From Rickettsia endosymbiont of Bryobia graminum (GTDB taxonomy: Bacteria; Pseudomonadota; Alphaproteobacteria; Rickettsiales; Rickettsiaceae): a stretch of 9,383 nt of DNA. The notes under the pieces are model-generated. The model searched no databases. It saw nothing but the letters and a program-made list of their open reading frames with translations, and was not told the origin of the DNA. A program made the position numbers and the translations under genes. The stretch covers positions 1 through 9,383 of the forward strand of contig JAJIYR010000109.1 of assembly GCA_020881085.1 (NCBI GenBank), given 5' to 3'. This document shows, one piece after another, positions 1 to 6,742 of this stretch (position 1 is its first letter; every line of letters starts with the position of its first letter).

Positions 1-120
1 TTGGAGAAACTTAAAATCAAAACTAAGCTTAATCATTTTGCTATAAAGTATAAGTTATTGGTAAAAGCTAATCAATCTGCTTTTAAGGAATTACATAATA
101 TGAATGCTATTACAGCTTAG
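1..120 (+). CDS. 3' end of an unidentified gene (partial)
   Basis: Frame 1 is open from the first base to a TAG stop at 118-120, giving 39 residues rich in Lys, Leu, Asn and Ala that end in HNMNAITA. Codon use matches the neighbouring genes (A/T third positions), so it is probably a true coding tail. The TTG at position 1 could be read as a start, but the window edge and the lack of visible upstream sequence make truncation more likely. I do not recognise the family. The basic, helical, KLNHFAIKYK-type stretch is vaguely like the tail of an integrase-type transposase, but this is too weak to call. The gap to mlaD is 64 bases. Confidence 0.4.
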   Translation: MEKLKIKTKLNHFAIKYKLLVKANQSAFKELHNMNAITA

Positions 121-148
121 TGCGTAACATGAGTAAAATAATGCAAAC

Positions 149-165
149 CTCTATATAATAGAGAG
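149..165 (+). promoter_or_regulatory. possible -10 element within a small inverted repeat upstream of mlaD
   Basis: A perfect TATAAT lies at 154-159, about 25 bases before the mlaD start. It sits inside the dyad CTCTA (149-153) / TAGAG (159-163). No convincing -35 hexamer is present 16-18 bases upstream, where the sequence reads about GAGTAA. In a genome this AT-rich a TATAAT can occur by chance, so this is only a candidate mlaD promoter, with the dyad as a possible operator or short 5'-end hairpin. Confidence 0.3.
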
Positions 166-184
166 AAAAATTTTAAAGAGGAAT

Positions 185-640
185 ATGAAACAAAATATCA
201 TAGAAACAATAGTAGGTGCTTTAGTACTAATAACAACCTTAACTTTCTTTATTTTTGCATATAAAATTGGCAGCTCATCAAAAATTGAGGATGGCTGTGT
301 TATCAATGCCTCTTTTCAAAATGCTGGAGGAATAACGCATGGTAGTGATGTTATGCTAGCAGGAGTAAAAATAGGATCAGTAACTAATATCACTCTAGAT
401 AAAACAAGCTTTTTTGCATTATTAACTATTACAATTAATAATGATATTAAATTACCAAAAGATAGCAATTTAGCTATAGTATCAAGCGGATTACTTGGCG
501 GAAAATATATAGCAGTAACTCCAGGGCTATCTGAAGAAGTTCTGCATTCTGGTGATAAAGTAGAATATACTAGGTCTTCAGTAAGTCTTGAAGATATACT
601 TGGAAAACTAATCTATTCTTTCGGAGGAGACAAAAAGTAA
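185..640 (+). CDS. mlaD: MlaD-type MCE-domain phospholipid transport protein
   Basis: This is the substrate-binding subunit of the Mla pathway, which carries phospholipids between inner and outer membrane and keeps the outer leaflet asymmetric. In known systems MlaD hexamers sit on the periplasmic side of the MlaFE ABC transporter. The 151-residue protein has one N-terminal membrane anchor (residues about 7-27). An MCE domain follows (about 38-115), with FQNAGGITHGSDVMLAGVKIG at its start (45-65) and the conserved SGLLGGKYI turn at 101-109. A C-terminal helix, SSVSLEDILGKLIYSF (131-146), matches the hydrophobic pore helix of the family. The length is usual for alphaproteobacterial MlaD. A good ribosome binding site, AAAGAGG (175-181), fixes the ATG. 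No other mla gene is in the window, and the neighbours downstream are type IV secretion genes, so this is probably an isolated mla gene. The stop codon lies within a 28-bp palindrome. Confidence 0.93.
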   Translation: MKQNIIETIVGALVLITTLTFFIFAYKIGSSSKIEDGCVINASFQNAGGITHGSDVMLAGVKIGSVTNITLDKTSFFALLTITINNDIKLPKDSNLAIVSSGLLGGKYIAVTPGLSEEVLHSGDKVEYTRSSVSLEDILGKLIYSFGGDKK

Positions 641-658
641 TAATATTATTACTTTTTG
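631..658 (+). terminator. perfect 28-bp palindrome at the mlaD stop codon, likely terminator
   Basis: CAAAAAGTAATAAT and its exact reverse complement ATTATTACTTTTTG are joined without a spacer. In RNA this would fold into a long A-U hairpin with a short loop and a T run on the 3' arm, followed by an A-rich stretch. The left arm contains the mlaD TAA. It resembles an intrinsic terminator, possibly bidirectional, but lacks a GC core, so its efficiency is uncertain. It would separate mlaD transcription from virB8. Confidence 0.5.
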
Positions 659-742
659 ATAAAAAAAACTATCTTATAGATATTTTTATTTAGCTTTTTT
701 TAAAAATTGCTAATAATATTCTTAAAATAAGACAAATAATAT

Positions 743-1462
743 ATGTTTAAATTAAATACTATATTTAGTGGTCCAATGAAATCTGATAATAACCAAAACC
801 AGAATAGTGCTGTACAATCTAACCTTATCAAAACTACTAGGAATTGGTATGAAGAAAAATCTGACAAATTAATAGTTCAACGTAATATATTATTAGTATT
901 TTCACTATTACTCATTGTACTAATAATATTAGCTATCTCTACAGTAATATATATAGTAAATTCTAGAGAATTTAGTCCTTTTGTTATCCAAATTGATGAT
1001 AGTTCAGGAATGGCAACTGTTGTAAACCCATTATCATCAACCGTATTAGATGATAATGAAGCGCTTGCAAAATATTTTCTTAAAAGATATTTAATTGCTA
1101 GAGAAACATATAATCCTGTAGATTTTGATACAGAGGCGCGAAAAACTGTTAGATTACTTTCAACAAGTTCAGTATATTATGCTTATTTAGGTTATATAAA
1201 AAATAAAGATTATGACCCTGTTATAAAATACGCACAAAATAATACTACCTTTTTAACTATTAAATCTTGGTCAAAATTAGATTCAACTAAATATATAATA
1301 AGGTTTTCTATTACTGAAACAGTTGGTAATAAAAGTGTATTTAATAAAATAGCAGTAGTAAGTTTTGCTTATGTTGCAATGGAATTAACAGATGCAGATC
1401 GTGATATTAACCCTATCGGCTTTCAAGTAAATGGTTATAGAGTAGATGATGACAATAGTTAG
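743..1462 (+). CDS. virB8: VirB8-like type IV secretion inner-membrane protein
   Basis: VirB8 is a bitopic inner-membrane protein that nucleates assembly of type IV secretion systems. Its periplasmic NTF2-like domain contacts VirB9, VirB10 and the pilus subunits. The 239-residue product has a cytoplasmic N-terminus with NWYEEKSDK (34-42), one transmembrane helix (about 49-73), and a periplasmic domain from about residue 77. The family signature NPIGFQV followed by GYRVDDD lies at 223-237. Length is normal. The start is set at 743, although no good Shine-Dalgarno sequence precedes it (AAAATAAGAC is the best available); an in-frame ATG at residue 12 is no better supported. The gene overlaps virB9 by 17 bases. 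Rickettsial rvh systems carry two virB8 copies. By position before a short virB9, this should be the second (rvhB8-2), an inference from gene order. Confidence 0.92.
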   Translation: MFKLNTIFSGPMKSDNNQNQNSAVQSNLIKTTRNWYEEKSDKLIVQRNILLVFSLLLIVLIILAISTVIYIVNSREFSPFVIQIDDSSGMATVVNPLSSTVLDDNEALAKYFLKRYLIARETYNPVDFDTEARKTVRLLSTSSVYYAYLGYIKNKDYDPVIKYAQNNTTFLTIKSWSKLDSTKYIIRFSITETVGNKSVFNKIAVVSFAYVAMELTDADRDINPIGFQVNGYRVDDDNS

Positions 1463-1985
1463 ATTATTTTTTTCAATAACATTATTATGTGTTTTTATTA
1501 CTATTAAAGTAAATAATGTCTTTGCACGAAATATGAGTTGTACAAACGATTTATCTATCACTACTGATAATAGGATAAAAACTTATATATATAACCCTAA
1601 TGAAGTTTTTCTATTAGTTTTACATTATGGTTTTCAAGCAAATATAGAATTTGCAAAAAATGAAGAAGTGCAAAATATTATTCTAGGTGAATCTTATGCC
1701 TGGAAAATGACACCACTTGCTAATAGATTATTTATTAAGCCCTTAGAAAAAAATATTAGAACTAATATGACTATAGTTACTAATAAAAGAACTTATCAAT
1801 TTGATATAGTGTCAAAAGAATTGGAAGATGGCAGAGAAAAGGACTTAGTATATTTAATTAGATTTTATTATCCAAGTAATAGAAAAACTAATTCTTTTAG
1901 AAGGATTGATAATCATCCAGACTGTACAGGATCTTACAATGAGTGTAGTTTCCCTCAAAAAACTAGTAAATATGAATGTGAGTAA
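1446..1985 (+). CDS. virB9: short VirB9-like type IV secretion protein, lacking the C-terminal domain
   Basis: VirB9 normally forms, with VirB7 and VirB10, the outer-membrane core ring of the type IV secretion channel. Here residues 1-28 are a signal peptide with probable cleavage after VFA (26/28). The N-terminal VirB9 domain runs from about 40 to 122 and shows the family motifs DNRIKTYIYNPNEVF (41-55), GESYAWKMTPLANRLFIKP (81-99) and TNMTIVTNKRTYQF (106-119). The protein stops at 179 residues, while full VirB9 is roughly 250-300. The C-terminal beta-sandwich that binds VirB7 is therefore missing, replaced by a short tail with cysteines at 160, 167 and 178. Rickettsia genomes also carry such a short VirB9 paralogue next to virB8-2 (known of the family), so this is probably its natural form rather than a truncation. 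Two ATGs are adjacent (1446 and 1449), both inside virB8, suggesting translational coupling. Confidence 0.85.
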   Translation: MMTIVRLFFSITLLCVFITIKVNNVFARNMSCTNDLSITTDNRIKTYIYNPNEVFLLVLHYGFQANIEFAKNEEVQNIILGESYAWKMTPLANRLFIKPLEKNIRTNMTIVTNKRTYQFDIVSKELEDGREKDLVYLIRFYYPSNRKTNSFRRIDNHPDCTGSYNECSFPQKTSKYECE

Positions 1986-2137
1986 TTGAGAAAATTAAAA
2001 ATACTAAAAAACTAAAATGTTCAATAAACTATGCCAACATGAGATTGCCGCAAGCTACTGGCTAAATTTACAGTGATGGGTATCTGATTAGTTTATATTA
2101 ATATAGTTAATTATTTGAATAAATTTGTATATAAATT
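1986..2137. other. spacer between virB9 and virB10 with a less AT-rich insert
   Basis: The 152-base gap is AT-rich at both ends but holds a more GC-rich block at about 2032-2080, which includes GAGATTGCCGCAAGC (2041-2055). That block reads like part of the intergenic palindromic repeats seen in Rickettsiales, but no clear long inverted repeat remains; only GCCA (about 2033) and TGGC (about 2069) pair at its edges. No open frame of note is seen. No strong Shine-Dalgarno sequence precedes virB10. Confidence 0.35.
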
Positions 2138-3577
2138 ATGGCAGAAGAAAATACAGTCAATTCTCAAAATCAAATAGATAATCAAAGAGAGCAGGAAATA
2201 CCTGAAGTCCAAAATGAATTATCTAAAGTAGCTACTAATCCTAAACAAAGCATTATAATACTAATTATTGTTGCAGTTATTTTCTTAGCAATATTTTATA
2301 AAATGTTTTTTAGTGAGAGTGAGCCACCTCCAGCTACAGTAGCAAAACCTACCTCTGTTACTAAACCGATAGAAGAGGCAGCTACAAATATACCTGGAAT
2401 TCCTAAATTACCAGATGCTCCAAAATTACAAGTTCCTACTGAATTGCCTCCACCTCCTCCACTTGCTAAGGTTGAACTTCCATCGGTCCCTACACCAGTA
2501 CCAACAAAGGAAGCTCCTAACATAGTTACTCCCCTTCCTCCTACCATGCCTAATACAGACAAGTTAATGAAAAGTGATGAGGATCAACGTCGCCTTGAAG
2601 CAAAAAGGAAATCTTCTATTGTATTAATTGCTGGAACGCCACCTGCAAAAACGCCAGAACAAATTGCTGAAGAAGCTGCTTTTGTTGAGCGTGGAGATAT
2701 GCGCTTTGTGCTTGCTCGTGGTAAAATAATCAATGCAGTTCTAGAAACTGCAATCAACAGTGACTTTGGTCGAGAAGTAAGAGCAGTAATTAGTAGAGAT
2801 GTATATTCAGAACAAGGTCAGATTATTTTAATTCCTAAAGGTTCAAAAGTCTTTGGAACTTATAATACAGGTACTGATGGAGCATATGGTAGAGTTGCTA
2901 TAATCTGGAATCGTATTGATTTATCAAATGGTTATTCTATTAACTTAGATGCCTTATCCGTTGATAATCTTGGTAGACCAGGTGAACAAGGTAGGGTAGA
3001 TGAAAAATTAAAAGAAAGATTAACTAACTCTATATTAATGTCTGCCTTTAATATTGGTACAGCGCATGGACTTAATAAAATAGTAAAACCAACTATTAAT
3101 TCTCAATCTGCTGCTACTAATACTGCTGAAGGAACTAATATTCAAAATCTAGCTCAAAGTATTAATAATGCCGCTGGAACTGAAGACTTTAAAATTGCTC
3201 AATTATGTTCTAGCGTGCAAAATGCTATTACTGATAAAACCTCATCTGCTTTTACTAGTGTACTACAAGCTTGTAATACTGCTCAAACTACAACAGGTGC
3301 TCAACCAGGTCAAAGATTGAGTGCTTTGATTAGTTCCGTAAATAATGCCGCAGCTACCTTATTTACATCGACAGCAGTTGCTAGCACTCCTACTCAGGCT
3401 CAATTAGCATCTAAACAGGCTTTTACAGATATTACTGATACTATGAAGGACTTTATTGAGCAGCAAGATTTTAAAACAACTATTACTTTGGATCAAGGAA
3501 CTGTAATTAAAATTTATGTTAAAAAAGATTATAAATTTCCTCTAAAGGTTTTAAACAAATCAAAATTAATTAATTAG
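2138..3577 (+). CDS. virB10: VirB10-like type IV secretion envelope-spanning protein
   Basis: VirB10 spans from the inner membrane through the periplasm to the outer-membrane pore, and passes the ATPase energy state to the channel. The 479-residue protein begins with a charged cytoplasmic tail and a transmembrane helix (about 38-57). A proline-rich periplasmic stalk follows (about 62-140, with PPPPP near 104-108). The TrbI/VirB10 beta-barrel domain starts near residue 182, with FVERGDMRFVLARGKIINAV (182-201), IPKGSKVFG (232-240) and GYGR-like GAYGRVAIIW (248-257). It ends in TITLDQGTVIKIYVKKDY (448-465). Between the two halves is a long Ala/Thr/Gln/Asn-rich stretch (about 315-430) where the outer-membrane antenna lies in known structures. 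It holds the protein's only two cysteines (357 and 379). Length is slightly above canonical VirB10 because of this insert. The stop codon directly abuts the virB11 ATG. Confidence 0.93.
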   Translation: MAEENTVNSQNQIDNQREQEIPEVQNELSKVATNPKQSIIILIIVAVIFLAIFYKMFFSESEPPPATVAKPTSVTKPIEEAATNIPGIPKLPDAPKLQVPTELPPPPPLAKVELPSVPTPVPTKEAPNIVTPLPPTMPNTDKLMKSDEDQRRLEAKRKSSIVLIAGTPPAKTPEQIAEEAAFVERGDMRFVLARGKIINAVLETAINSDFGREVRAVISRDVYSEQGQIILIPKGSKVFGTYNTGTDGAYGRVAIIWNRIDLSNGYSINLDALSVDNLGRPGEQGRVDEKLKERLTNSILMSAFNIGTAHGLNKIVKPTINSQSAATNTAEGTNIQNLAQSINNAAGTEDFKIAQLCSSVQNAITDKTSSAFTSVLQACNTAQTTTGAQPGQRLSALISSVNNAAATLFTSTAVASTPTQAQLASKQAFTDITDTMKDFIEQQDFKTTITLDQGTVIKIYVKKDYKFPLKVLNKSKLIN

Positions 3578-4573
3578 ATGATTAGTAACTTTGCTGCTTT
3601 AGAAACATTTCTATTACCTTTTAAGGAATTATTTTCTGAAGAAGGGATTAATGAAATTATTGTTAATAAACCAGGGGAAGTATGGGTCGAAAAAAAAGGA
3701 GATTTCTATCTAAAGCCATTAGCTGAACTGGACATGGAACATTTATTATCCCTTGGTAGATTAGTTGCTCAATCAACTGACCAAACAATATCTGAAGAAA
3801 AACCTTTACTATCTGCTTCATTACCAAATGGTTATCGTATTCAAATAGTATTTCCTCCAGCTTGTGAACAAGGAACGGTTGCCTACGCTATTAGAAAAGG
3901 CAGCACTATGACTTTAACTTTCGATCAATATGCAAAACTAGGAGCTTTTGATTCAACATCAGTAGGAGAAGTAGTTGATGAAAACGTTAATACGCTAAAT
4001 AATTATTTGAAAGAAAAAAATATCAAAGAATTTATTAGGCATGCTGTATTAACTAAAAAAAATATTATTATTAGCGGTGGTACTTCAACAGGTAAAACAA
4101 CTTTTACTAATGCCGCTCTATCAGAAATCCCTCATGATGAAAGATTAATTACCGTTGAAGACGCCCGAGAAGTAGTATTGTCAAACCACCCTAATCGAGT
4201 ACATCTTTTAGCGTCAAAAGGTGGACAAGGTAGAGCAAAAGTTACAACACAAGATCTAATAGAAGCATGCCTACGTTTAAGACCTGATAGAATTATTGTT
4301 GGGGAGCTTAGAGGAGCCGAAGCATTTAGCTTTTTACGAGCAATTAATACAGGTCACCCTGGTTCTATATCAACCCTGCATGCTGATACGCCTGCTATGG
4401 CTTTAGAACAACTTAAATTAATGGTAATGCAGGCTAGTCTTGGGATGCATCCAGAGGAAGTAAAAAAATATATTTTAGCAGTGGTAGATATCGTTATACA
4501 ATTAAAACGTGGTTCTGGTGGAAAAAGATATGTTTCTGAAATATATTATAGTAAAAATAGTAATTTAGAGTAA
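3578..4573 (+). CDS. virB11: VirB11-like hexameric type IV secretion ATPase
   Basis: VirB11 is a cytoplasmic hexameric traffic ATPase that powers pilus assembly and substrate transfer with VirB4 and VirD4. All family boxes are intact in the 331-residue product: Walker A GGTSTGKTT (167-175), Asp box ITVEDAREV (191-199), Walker B RPDRIIVGELRGAEAF (235-250) and His box GHPGSISTLHAD (259-270). The N-terminal domain (about 1-150) is complete. Length is typical, and an active enzyme is expected. The ATG follows the virB10 TAG with no spacer (TAGATG) and no Shine-Dalgarno sequence is visible in the virB10 tail, so translation probably depends on termination and re-initiation from virB10. Confidence 0.96.
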   Translation: MISNFAALETFLLPFKELFSEEGINEIIVNKPGEVWVEKKGDFYLKPLAELDMEHLLSLGRLVAQSTDQTISEEKPLLSASLPNGYRIQIVFPPACEQGTVAYAIRKGSTMTLTFDQYAKLGAFDSTSVGEVVDENVNTLNNYLKEKNIKEFIRHAVLTKKNIIISGGTSTGKTTFTNAALSEIPHDERLITVEDAREVVLSNHPNRVHLLASKGGQGRAKVTTQDLIEACLRLRPDRIIVGELRGAEAFSFLRAINTGHPGSISTLHADTPAMALEQLKLMVMQASLGMHPEEVKKYILAVVDIVIQLKRGSGGKRYVSEIYYSKNSNLE

Positions 4574-4626
4574 ATTTTTATTATTTGATAAGATATAACT
4601 ATATTTAATCGGATAATATAAATACT

Positions 4627-4679
4627 ACCTAGCCAGCTCATTTATAAAAAACGTCCTGAGCTAGGTTACATTACGACGT
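4627..4679 (+). promoter_or_regulatory. two overlapping inverted repeats in the virD4 leader
   Basis: The 178-base gap between virB11 and virD4 contains ACCTAGC (4627-4633) pairing with GCTAGGT (4660-4666). ACGTC (4651-4655) pairs with GACGT (4675-4679). The second pair starts inside the first one's loop and closes outside it, so the two hairpins cannot form together. An alternative inner pair, AGCTC/GAGCT (4635-4639/4658-4662), also exists. The stretch is less AT-rich than its surroundings. It may be a remnant palindromic repeat, or an RNA structure affecting virD4 expression; the sequence does not decide. No T run follows, so it is not a classic terminator. Confidence 0.35.
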
Positions 4680-4736
4680 GGTGATAACCCATTGATAACT
4701 TTAATAAGTAGAATAACTACATGTTGTCTAAATAAT

Positions 4737-4743
4737 AAGGAAG
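4737..4743 (+). promoter_or_regulatory. strong ribosome binding site of virD4
   Basis: AAGGAAG lies 8 bases before the virD4 ATG at 4752 and fixes that start. It is clearly better than the sites of virB8, virB10 and virB11, so virD4 can be translated independently of its upstream neighbours. Confidence 0.65.
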
Positions 4744-4751
4744 TAGATTAA

Positions 4752-6503
4752 ATGAATTTTGAAAAAATATTAAAAATTACTCGTAATATTTTTGGGCATT
4801 CGATAATTCATCCTGCCGTAGCCTTTTGTACTATCTGGATTTGTGGAGCTCTAGTAGCTTTTGTTACTAATGAAGTACACGCATTAAATATTGATCTATC
4901 CGCAATAAATATAGCTCATAAATGGGCTAGCTGGTTAATAAGCGTATGGACTCAATTACCATTTGAAGCTTATGAATACCTAAAATTAAAATTAACCTTG
5001 GCTTTTCTTGTTCCACCTCTTGTAGTTTTAGCATTTTATTATAAAAACTTTAAAAGAATTAAAAATTTAGAGTTTTTTGTTCAACCGGAAAAAGTTTATG
5101 GTGATGCTAGGTGGGCTACTGCTGAAGACGTAGACAGGGCTGGTTTGCGAGCTAAACATGGCATGTTACTTGGGGTAGATAACGGAGGTTATTTTGTTGC
5201 TGACGGATTCCAACATGCTTTACTTTTTGCTCCTACCGGTTCAGGAAAAGGTGTCGGATTCGTAATTCCAAATTTATTATTTTGGGAACATTCAGTTGTT
5301 GTTCATGATATTAAATTAGAAAATCACGGCCTTACAAGCGGTTGGCGAGCTAAACAAGGACAAGTAGTATATGTTTGGGAACCATCAAATCCTGATGGAA
5401 TAACTCACTGCTATAACCCTATAGATTGGGTAAGCACTAAACCTGGACAAATGGTTGACGACGTACAAAAAATTTCAAACTTAATTATGCCAGAAAAAGA
5501 CTTCTGGAATAATGAAGCAAGAAGCTTATTTCTTGGTGTAGTATTATATTTAATCGCTGATCCAACAAAAATCAAATCATTTGGTCAAGTTGTTAGAACA
5601 ATGCGTAGTGATGATGTTGTTTATAATCTAGCAGTAGTTTTAGATGCATTAGGAAAAGTAATTCATCCTGTTGCTTATATGAATATAGCTGCTTTCTTAC
5701 AAAAAGCTGATAAAGAACGTTCAGGGGTTATTTCTACTATGAACTCTTCACTAGAGTTATGGGCAAACCCTTTGATTGATGAGGCTACCGCTACTTCTGA
5801 TTTTAACGTTCTTGAATTCAAAAAGAAGAAAACAACCGTTTATGTTGGCCTAACTCCTGATAATATTCAACGTCTACAAAAATTAATGCAAGTTTTCTAT
5901 CAGCAGGCTACTGAATTCTTAAGTAGAAAAATGCCAGACCTTAAGGAAGAGCCTTATGGTGTTATGTTTTTGCTTGATGAGTTCCCTACCCTAGGAAAAA
6001 TGGATACATTTAAAGCCGGTATAGCCTACTTCCGAGGCTATAGAGTACGCTTATTCTTAATTATTCAAGATACTCAGCAGCTTAAAGGAACTTATGAAGA
6101 TGCTGGCATGAATTCCTTTTTATCAAATGCAACATTCCGTATTACCTTTGCTGCTAATAACTATGAAACAGCTAATTTAATATCACAATTAGTAGGAAAT
6201 AAAACAGTTGAACAAAGATCTTTCAGTAAACCAATATTTTTTGACCTTAATATATCAACTAGATCCCAAAACGTTTCACAGGTGCAAAGAGCTTTACTTC
6301 TGCCTCAGGAAGTAATTCAATTACCACGAGAAGAACAAATTGTCTTAATTGAATCCTTCCCACCGATTAAGTCTTTGAAAATTAAATATTATGAAGATAG
6401 TTTTTTTACAAAAAGACTACTACCTCCTACTTTTATTCCGACTCAGAAGCCTTACAATCCTAATGAGAATGAAGAAGATGAAGAAGAATCTGAAGCAGCT
6501 TAA
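4752..6503 (+). CDS. virD4: VirD4-like type IV coupling protein ATPase
   Basis: VirD4 is the coupling protein that recruits effector substrates to the secretion channel and hydrolyses ATP at the inner membrane. The 583-residue product has two N-terminal membrane segments (about 20-38 and 80-97). A TraG/VirD4 ATPase domain follows: KVYGDARWAT (114-123) opens the cytoplasmic part, Walker A is APTGSGKG (160-167), Walker B is VMFLLDEF (404-411), and the conserved IIQDTQQLKGTYED (437-450) follows. All catalytic motifs are present and the length is normal. The C-terminus ends in a very acidic tail, NENEEDEEESEAA (571-583). In other systems C-terminal extensions of coupling proteins take part in substrate recognition; for this tail that is inference. 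It is the last gene of the block and runs tail-to-tail into the autotransporter pseudogene. Confidence 0.96.
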   Translation: MNFEKILKITRNIFGHSIIHPAVAFCTIWICGALVAFVTNEVHALNIDLSAINIAHKWASWLISVWTQLPFEAYEYLKLKLTLAFLVPPLVVLAFYYKNFKRIKNLEFFVQPEKVYGDARWATAEDVDRAGLRAKHGMLLGVDNGGYFVADGFQHALLFAPTGSGKGVGFVIPNLLFWEHSVVVHDIKLENHGLTSGWRAKQGQVVYVWEPSNPDGITHCYNPIDWVSTKPGQMVDDVQKISNLIMPEKDFWNNEARSLFLGVVLYLIADPTKIKSFGQVVRTMRSDDVVYNLAVVLDALGKVIHPVAYMNIAAFLQKADKERSGVISTMNSSLELWANPLIDEATATSDFNVLEFKKKKTTVYVGLTPDNIQRLQKLMQVFYQQATEFLSRKMPDLKEEPYGVMFLLDEFPTLGKMDTFKAGIAYFRGYRVRLFLIIQDTQQLKGTYEDAGMNSFLSNATFRITFAANNYETANLISQLVGNKTVEQRSFSKPIFFDLNISTRSQNVSQVQRALLLPQEVIQLPREEQIVLIESFPPIKSLKIKYYEDSFFTKRLLPPTFIPTQKPYNPNENEEDEEESEAA

Positions 6504-6612
6504 TAAGTTGGCTATCTTTTAATCTAGGGAAGTTATATAGCTCAGTCACAATCAAATGGTTATAAGTCATCGCCATGGCATAAATTACTATAATAGTGAC
6601 ATTTAATACTAA

Positions 6613-6639
6613 GTCATGCTGAAATAAACTCAGTATGAC
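6613..6639. repeat. hairpin repeat GTCATGCTGA / TCAGTATGAC
   Basis: Arms of 10 bases (6613-6622 and 6630-6639) flank a 7-base loop and pair with one G-T wobble. The arm resembles the GTCATCCTGAA hairpin at 6714-6738. It lies between the converging ends of virD4 and the autotransporter and could end either transcript, although no T run follows. It is probably a dispersed intergenic palindromic element of the kind common in Rickettsiales. Confidence 0.55.
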
Positions 6640-6663
6640 CGAGATTGTAGATTTTAAGCCACT

Positions 6664-6726
6664 GTTATCCTGAACTAGAGCACTCGTCGTCATCATAAAC
6701 TAAAGTACCGTCGTCATCCTGAACTT
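6664..6726. repeat. three degenerate direct repeats of a 14-base unit
   Basis: GTTATCCTGAACTA (6664-6677), GTCATCATAAACTA (6689-6702) and GTCATCCTGAACTT (6713-6726) are spaced 25 and 24 bases apart. A more distant relative, GTCATGCTGAAATA, begins 51 bases before the first, at 6613. In addition CGTCGTCATC occurs twice (6685-6694 and 6709-6718). The units look like half-sites of one palindromic repeat that was copied or nested and then decayed. Confidence 0.5.
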
Positions 6727-6738
6727 GTTTCAGGATGA
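6714..6738. repeat. perfect 10-bp hairpin, palindromic repeat
   Basis: TCATCCTGAA (6714-6723) and TTCAGGATGA (6729-6738) pair perfectly around the 5-base loop CTTGT. It ends four bases from the autotransporter TAG stop (complement of 6743-6745), so on the minus strand it is a stem just after that gene and may stabilise or end its transcript. The sequence resembles the GTCATCCTGAACTTGTTTCAGGAT repeats scattered through many alphaproteobacterial genomes. Confidence 0.65.
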
Positions 6739-6742
6739 GAAT

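Noticed and set aside
1..120. Calling the left-edge fragment a transposase
   Set aside because: Only 39 residues are visible, with no catalytic motif; the resemblance to integrase tails is too weak.
2296..2562. Minus-strand open frame of 88 codons, Gly/Val rich
   Set aside because: It lies wholly inside the proline-rich part of virB10; the Gly richness is the complement of proline codons (CCT/CCA), so it is a shadow.
6460..6696. Minus-strand open frame of 78 codons across the virD4 end and the repeat spacer
   Set aside because: It overlaps the virD4 tail and runs through repeats and hairpins, with no recognisable protein character or ribosome site.
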